DNA from: an uncultured bacterium
GTDB lineage: Bacteria > Methylomirabilota > Methylomirabilia > Rokubacteriales > CSP1-6
Length of the DNA stretch: 10,335 nt
Direction: 5' to 3'
Assembly: GCA_946479205.1 (NCBI GenBank)
Contig: CAMLFJ010000062.1
Span: 1 to 10,335 of the forward strand
Made by a program: the position numbers and the translations under genes
Shown here: one piece after another, positions 7,901 through 10,335 of the stretch
How the letters are laid out: each line of letters starts with the position of its first letter
Numbering within the stretch: position 1 is the stretch's first letter
The notes under the pieces: generated by a model
Databases searched by the model: none
Seen by the model: the letters and a program-made list of their open reading frames with translations, nothing else
Told to the model about the DNA's origin: nothing

Positions 7901-10335
7901 CGGCCGCCCGCGCCGGCGCCCGAGCAGCGGCTCTCGCTCCCGGATGCCGCGGTCCTCCGCTCGACGGCGCGCCGGACCTGGCGCTTCTTCGAAGCCTTCG
8001 TCGGACCGGACGACACGTTTCTGCCGCCCGACAACTTCCAGGAAGACCCCCGGCCGGTGCTCGCGCACCGCACGTCTCCCACCAACATGGGTCTTTACCT
8101 GCTGTCGGTGGCCTGCGCGCGTGACTTCGGATGGCTCGGCCTCCTCGACACGATGGACCGGCTGGAGGCGACCCTCGCCACGATGCGCCGCCTCGAGCGC
8201 TTTCGCGGCCACTTCTACAACTGGTACGACACCGCCGACCTGCGGCCGCTCGAGCCACGCTACGTGTCCACCGTGGACAGCGGCAACCTCGCGGCCCACC
8301 TGCTCGCCCTCGGCAACGCCTGCCGCGGTGCGGCCCACGACCCGCTGCCGCACCGCGATCTGCTCGCCGGCGTCGACGACGCCCTCGGGCTCGCCGGGGA
8401 GGCCGCCACCGGGCTGGCCGACCGCAATCGGACCCAGACCGTGACCGTCCGCCAGCTCGCGGAGGCCCGCGACGCCCTGGCCGCGGCGCTCCGCGAATCG
8501 CCCCGGGGACCGGCGGAAGCGGCGGCCCACGTCCGCCGCCTGGCCCAGCACGCCGACACCCTGGTGGACATCTCACGCGTCCTGTCGACCGACGGCGATG
8601 GCGACCCGCCGAGCGCCGGCGTCCTGGTGTGGGCCCAGGCCGCGCGCGCCACCATCGCCAGCCACGCGCGCGATCTGGACACCCTCCTGCCCTGGACGCC
8701 ATACCTCGAGGGCGCTTCGCCCGAGATCGCGGGCGCGCTCGACCGGCTCGTCACTCCACCCCCGAGCCCGGCCGATCTGCCCGAGCGCTGCCGCGTGGCG
8801 ATCGAGGAGCTCACCGTCGCGCGCGCGGGCGCCGCGGGCGCCGCCGCGAGCGCGCAAATCGACGCCCTCATCGGCGCCCTGGCGCACTCCTCCGCGGCCG
8901 CCCGCACGCTCGTCGAGCGCCTCGAGAAGGTCGCCCGCACCACCACCGAGCTCTTCGAGGCGATGCAGTTCGGCTTTCTCTTCGACCCGAGCCGCAAGAT
9001 CTTCTCGATCGGCTACCGGGTATCCGACGGCAGCCTCGACGGCAGCGCCTACGACCTCCTCGCCTCGGAAGCGCGACTCGCGAGCTTCATCGCCATCGCC
9101 AAGGGCGACGTCCCCGTCTCGCACTGGTTCCACCTCGGCCGCCAGATGACGCCGGTCGGGATCGGCTCGGTCCTCGTTTCCTGGTCCGGCTCCATGTTCG
9201 AGTACCTGATGCCCGCGCTGGTGATGGACGCGCCGCCGGGCAGCCTGATCGAGGAGACGTGCCGGCTCGTGGTCCAGCGCCAGGTGAGCTACGGCGCCGA
9301 CAACGGGGTCCCGTGGGGAGTCTCCGAATCGGCCTACAACGTGCGCGATCTGGATCTCACCTTCCAGTACTCGAACTTCGGGGTGCCCGGCCTGGGCCTC
9401 GAGCGAGGCCTCGGCGAGGACCTGGTGGTGGCGCCCTACGCCACCGCCCTCGCTGCCATGGTCGACCCGGTGGCCGCGGCCCGGAACTTCACCGCGCTCG
9501 TGGCGCTCGGCGCCCAGGGTCCCTACGGTTTCTACGAGGCGCTGGACTACACGCCGTCGCGGGTGCCCGACGGCTCCACGGTGGCGATCGTGCGCGCCTA
9601 CATGGCGCACCACCAGGGCATGACCCTGATCGCCCTGGCCAACGTGCTCCGTGACGGGATCATGCGCGCGCGCTTCCACGCCGAGCCCATCGTCCAGGCC
9701 ACGGACCTGCTCCTGCAGGAGCGCGCGCCCCGCGACGTCGCGGTCACCCGCCCGCGGCTCGAGGAAGTCGACGTGCCCGCCCACGTCCGCGAGTTCGTGG
9801 AGCCCGTCTTCCGCCGCTTCATCAGTCCCCACGGTCCCTCTCCCCGCACGCACCTCCTCTCCAACGGGCGCTACGCGGTGATGCTGACGGTGGCGGGGTC
9901 GGGCTACAGCCGGTGCGGCGGTCTCGGGGTCACCCGCTGGCGGGAGGACGTGACGCGAGATCCGTGGGGAACGTACGTGTTCCTGCGGGACGTGGAGAGC
10001 GGCGCGGTCTGGTCGGCCGCGTACCAGCCCACCGGGGTGGAGCCCGCGGTGTACCGCGCGACGTTCTCGGAGGACCGCGCGGAGTTCTACCGCCTCGACG
10101 GCACGATCTCGACCTCGCTCGAGGTGATCGTCTCGCCCGAGGACGACGCCGAGATCCGCCGCGTCTCGGTCACCAATCTGGGCGACGAGGTCCGGGAGCT
10201 CGAGCTCACGTCCTACGCCGAGCTGCAGCTCGCTCCCCCGGCGGCCGATGCGGCCCACCCGGCCTTCTCCAATCTCTTCGTCCAGACCGAGCTGCTGGCC
10301 GACCTCGGCGCGCTGCTGGCCACCCGGCGCCTCCG
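4925..10335 (+). CDS. ndvB: Cyclic beta-1,2-glucan synthase (NdvB/Cgs type), C-terminus cut by window end
   Basis: The first 1803 codons of what is usually a roughly 2,800-residue inner-membrane enzyme that makes cyclic beta-1,2-glucan from UDP-glucose. The GTG start (4925) follows GAAGG and is the first start codon after the in-frame TGA at 4853. The N-terminal soluble part (1-400) has the family stretch NVTVRNVITSMRMM and MDFATRDQYRH. Two membrane helices (about 414-434, 443-463) precede the GT84 glycosyltransferase (about 485-815), with LDADT (630-634), GEGSYTGKGIYD (714-725), SHDLFEG (744-750) and RQHRWARGDWQ (777-787). About five further helices lie between 823 and 990. The region 1000-1570 includes NFQEDP (1038-1042) and the PF10091/GH189-type cyclisation domain (from about 1345), with SESAYN (E1468), FYEALDY (E1538) and AHHQGM (1561-1566). 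The beta-sandwich of a GH94 phosphorylase starts near 1635, with GSGYSRCGGLGVTRWRED spanning about 1658-1675. The GH94 catalytic part lies outside. No frameshift is seen. The product typically serves periplasmic osmo-adaptation or host interaction. Confidence 0.95.
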   Translation, partial: MQLRDFRSPAAASPLTRESQEPIRAELLSPERLEELAERVATRPVQPGGVSVRLLSPHVRDSGRVLLQCYREIAAVIREEGGITPAAEWFVDNYHVADEVIRQVREDLPRGFYRQLPKLAEDPLQGYPRVLGLAWDFVAHTDSRFDPETLQRFVRRFQRVQPLTIGELWAIPIALRLVLVENLRRLAQRIVNSRAARLGADALADELLGLGGRTRRPLAFQRLEAARLSPAFMVNLVQRLREQDPESTPALRWLDEHLAAVGTSADALVQLEHQNQAAMNVTVRNVITSMRMMAPFDWAAFFESVSLVDGVLRADRHFRAMDFATRDQYRHAIEDLARRAGRSELEVARLVMAHARRAAADLPRTDAAPEARSTDPGYYLLAEGRPALEAEIGYRAPASERFLRLSLSRATPGYLTTIAIVTGLLLTLPLLAGHIAGMGLRPLALLGLLAVIPASDLALALINRAIMDLIGPTPLPRLELAQGVPAGMRTLVVVPTLLTSAAEIEEHINHLEIHFLANPDGHVHFVLLSDWKDSATEHLPEDDGLLALATGGIARLNARNGPAPSGGARFLLLHRGRAWNAREGTWMGWERKRGKLEQLNHLLTGIAPPASAAPGPVGDVPAGVRYVITLDADTRLPRGAVNRLVGTMAHPLNRPVFDPRAGRVVDGYAILQPRITPTIPLDRERSLFQRIFSGPAGIDPYATATSDVYQDLFGEGSYTGKGIYDVAAFTAALEDRVPENTLLSHDLFEGIFARAGLVTDVELFEEFPTDYEVAAGRQHRWARGDWQLLPWIIRGNRRRSGGRATWIPLVGLWKIIDNLRRTLSAPAAGLTLIVGWLLPHGLPLVWTVFVLATIALPALLPVFDEIIPKRSGISKRTHLRSVGRTFTIAASQIALGLTFLAHQAWLMADAIGRTLLRLYVTRRRLLEWTTAAQTKSDLSRDITGAYRRMAGAIIVAAATAVLVARLRPSSAALAAPFLLLWSLSPAVARWVSRPPAPAPEQRLSLPDAAVLRSTARRTWRFFEAFVGPDDTFLPPDNFQEDPRPVLAHRTSPTNMGLYLLSVACARDFGWLGLLDTMDRLEATLATMRRLERFRGHFYNWYDTADLRPLEPRYVSTVDSGNLAAHLLALGNACRGAAHDPLPHRDLLAGVDDALGLAGEAATGLADRNRTQTVTVRQLAEARDALAAALRESPRGPAEAAAHVRRLAQHADTLVDISRVLSTDGDGDPPSAGVLVWAQAARATIASHARDLDTLLPWTPYLEGASPEIAGALDRLVTPPPSPADLPERCRVAIEELTVARAGAAGAAASAQIDALIGALAHSSAAARTLVERLEKVARTTTELFEAMQFGFLFDPSRKIFSIGYRVSDGSLDGSAYDLLASEARLASFIAIAKGDVPVSHWFHLGRQMTPVGIGSVLVSWSGSMFEYLMPALVMDAPPGSLIEETCRLVVQRQVSYGADNGVPWGVSESAYNVRDLDLTFQYSNFGVPGLGLERGLGEDLVVAPYATALAAMVDPVAAARNFTALVALGAQGPYGFYEALDYTPSRVPDGSTVAIVRAYMAHHQGMTLIALANVLRDGIMRARFHAEPIVQATDLLLQERAPRDVAVTRPRLEEVDVPAHVREFVEPVFRRFISPHGPSPRTHLLSNGRYAVMLTVAGSGYSRCGGLGVTRWREDVTRDPWGTYVFLRDVESGAVWSAAYQPTGVEPAVYRATFSEDRAEFYRLDGTISTSLEVIVSPEDDAEIRRVSVTNLGDEVRELELTSYAELQLAPPAADAAHPAFSNLFVQTELLADLGALLATRRL

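Noticed and set aside
4871..8551. A 1226-codon open frame on the minus strand
   Set aside because: It lies antisense to the glucan synthase, whose frame carries all family motifs. The antisense product is rich in E, R, G and H without recognisable domains.
8131..9654. A 507-codon plus-strand frame, with a similar 561-codon minus-strand frame at 8573-10258
   Set aside because: Both overlap the cyclisation domain coding frame and lack any family pattern.

Overview
The window is a GC-rich stretch of bacterial chromosome with tightly packed genes and many GTG starts. Its gene content is a MoxR/DUF58/DUF4129 cluster, a CspA-type cold-shock gene, a cyclic beta-1,2-glucan synthase and several small uncharacterised proteins. 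That fits an environmental, soil- or subsurface-type Gram-negative lineage such as Candidatus Rokubacteria/Methylomirabilota or a deltaproteobacterial relative. This placement is inferred from composition and my memory of protein families and has not been tested.

Region 1 (1-2536, minus strand) is a MoxR-type operon read right to left: a membrane DUF4129 protein, a small two-helix membrane protein, the MoxR AAA+ ATPase, and the first 73 codons of a DUF58 protein that leaves the window at base 1. The two downstream junctions are 4-base GTGA overlaps and the first is an 11-base overlap, so the genes look translationally coupled. Clusters of this type are thought to assemble or mature an envelope or secreted complex.

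Region 2 (2624-4024, minus strand) holds four small genes transcribed in the same direction and possibly running on into region 1. They are a ribbon-helix-helix-like protein, a five-cysteine putative zinc protein, a protein made of two tandem HicB-like repeats, and an orphan 95-residue protein. The first pair abut as TGA|ATG, the last pair are 2 bases apart, and three of the four have strong Shine-Dalgarno sites. I recognise no described system here. It is the most likely place for an undescribed module.

Region 3 (4025-4924) is a regulatory hub. An AT-rich divergent gap separates region 2 from a 52-residue plus-strand gene. That gene faces a cspA-type gene across a bidirectional terminator. 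The cold-shock gene has a near-ideal sigma-70 promoter and an approximately 175-base hairpin-rich leader. Two 8-base palindromes lie between the cspA promoter and the next divergent gene.

Region 4 (4925-10335, plus strand) is one very long gene for a cyclic beta-1,2-glucan synthase (NdvB/Cgs type). The glycosyltransferase (GT84), membrane and cyclisation regions are complete in the window. The C-terminal GH94 phosphorylase is cut by the window end. Long open frames elsewhere on either strand are high-GC shadows. I saw no tRNA, rRNA, CRISPR array or insertion sequence.
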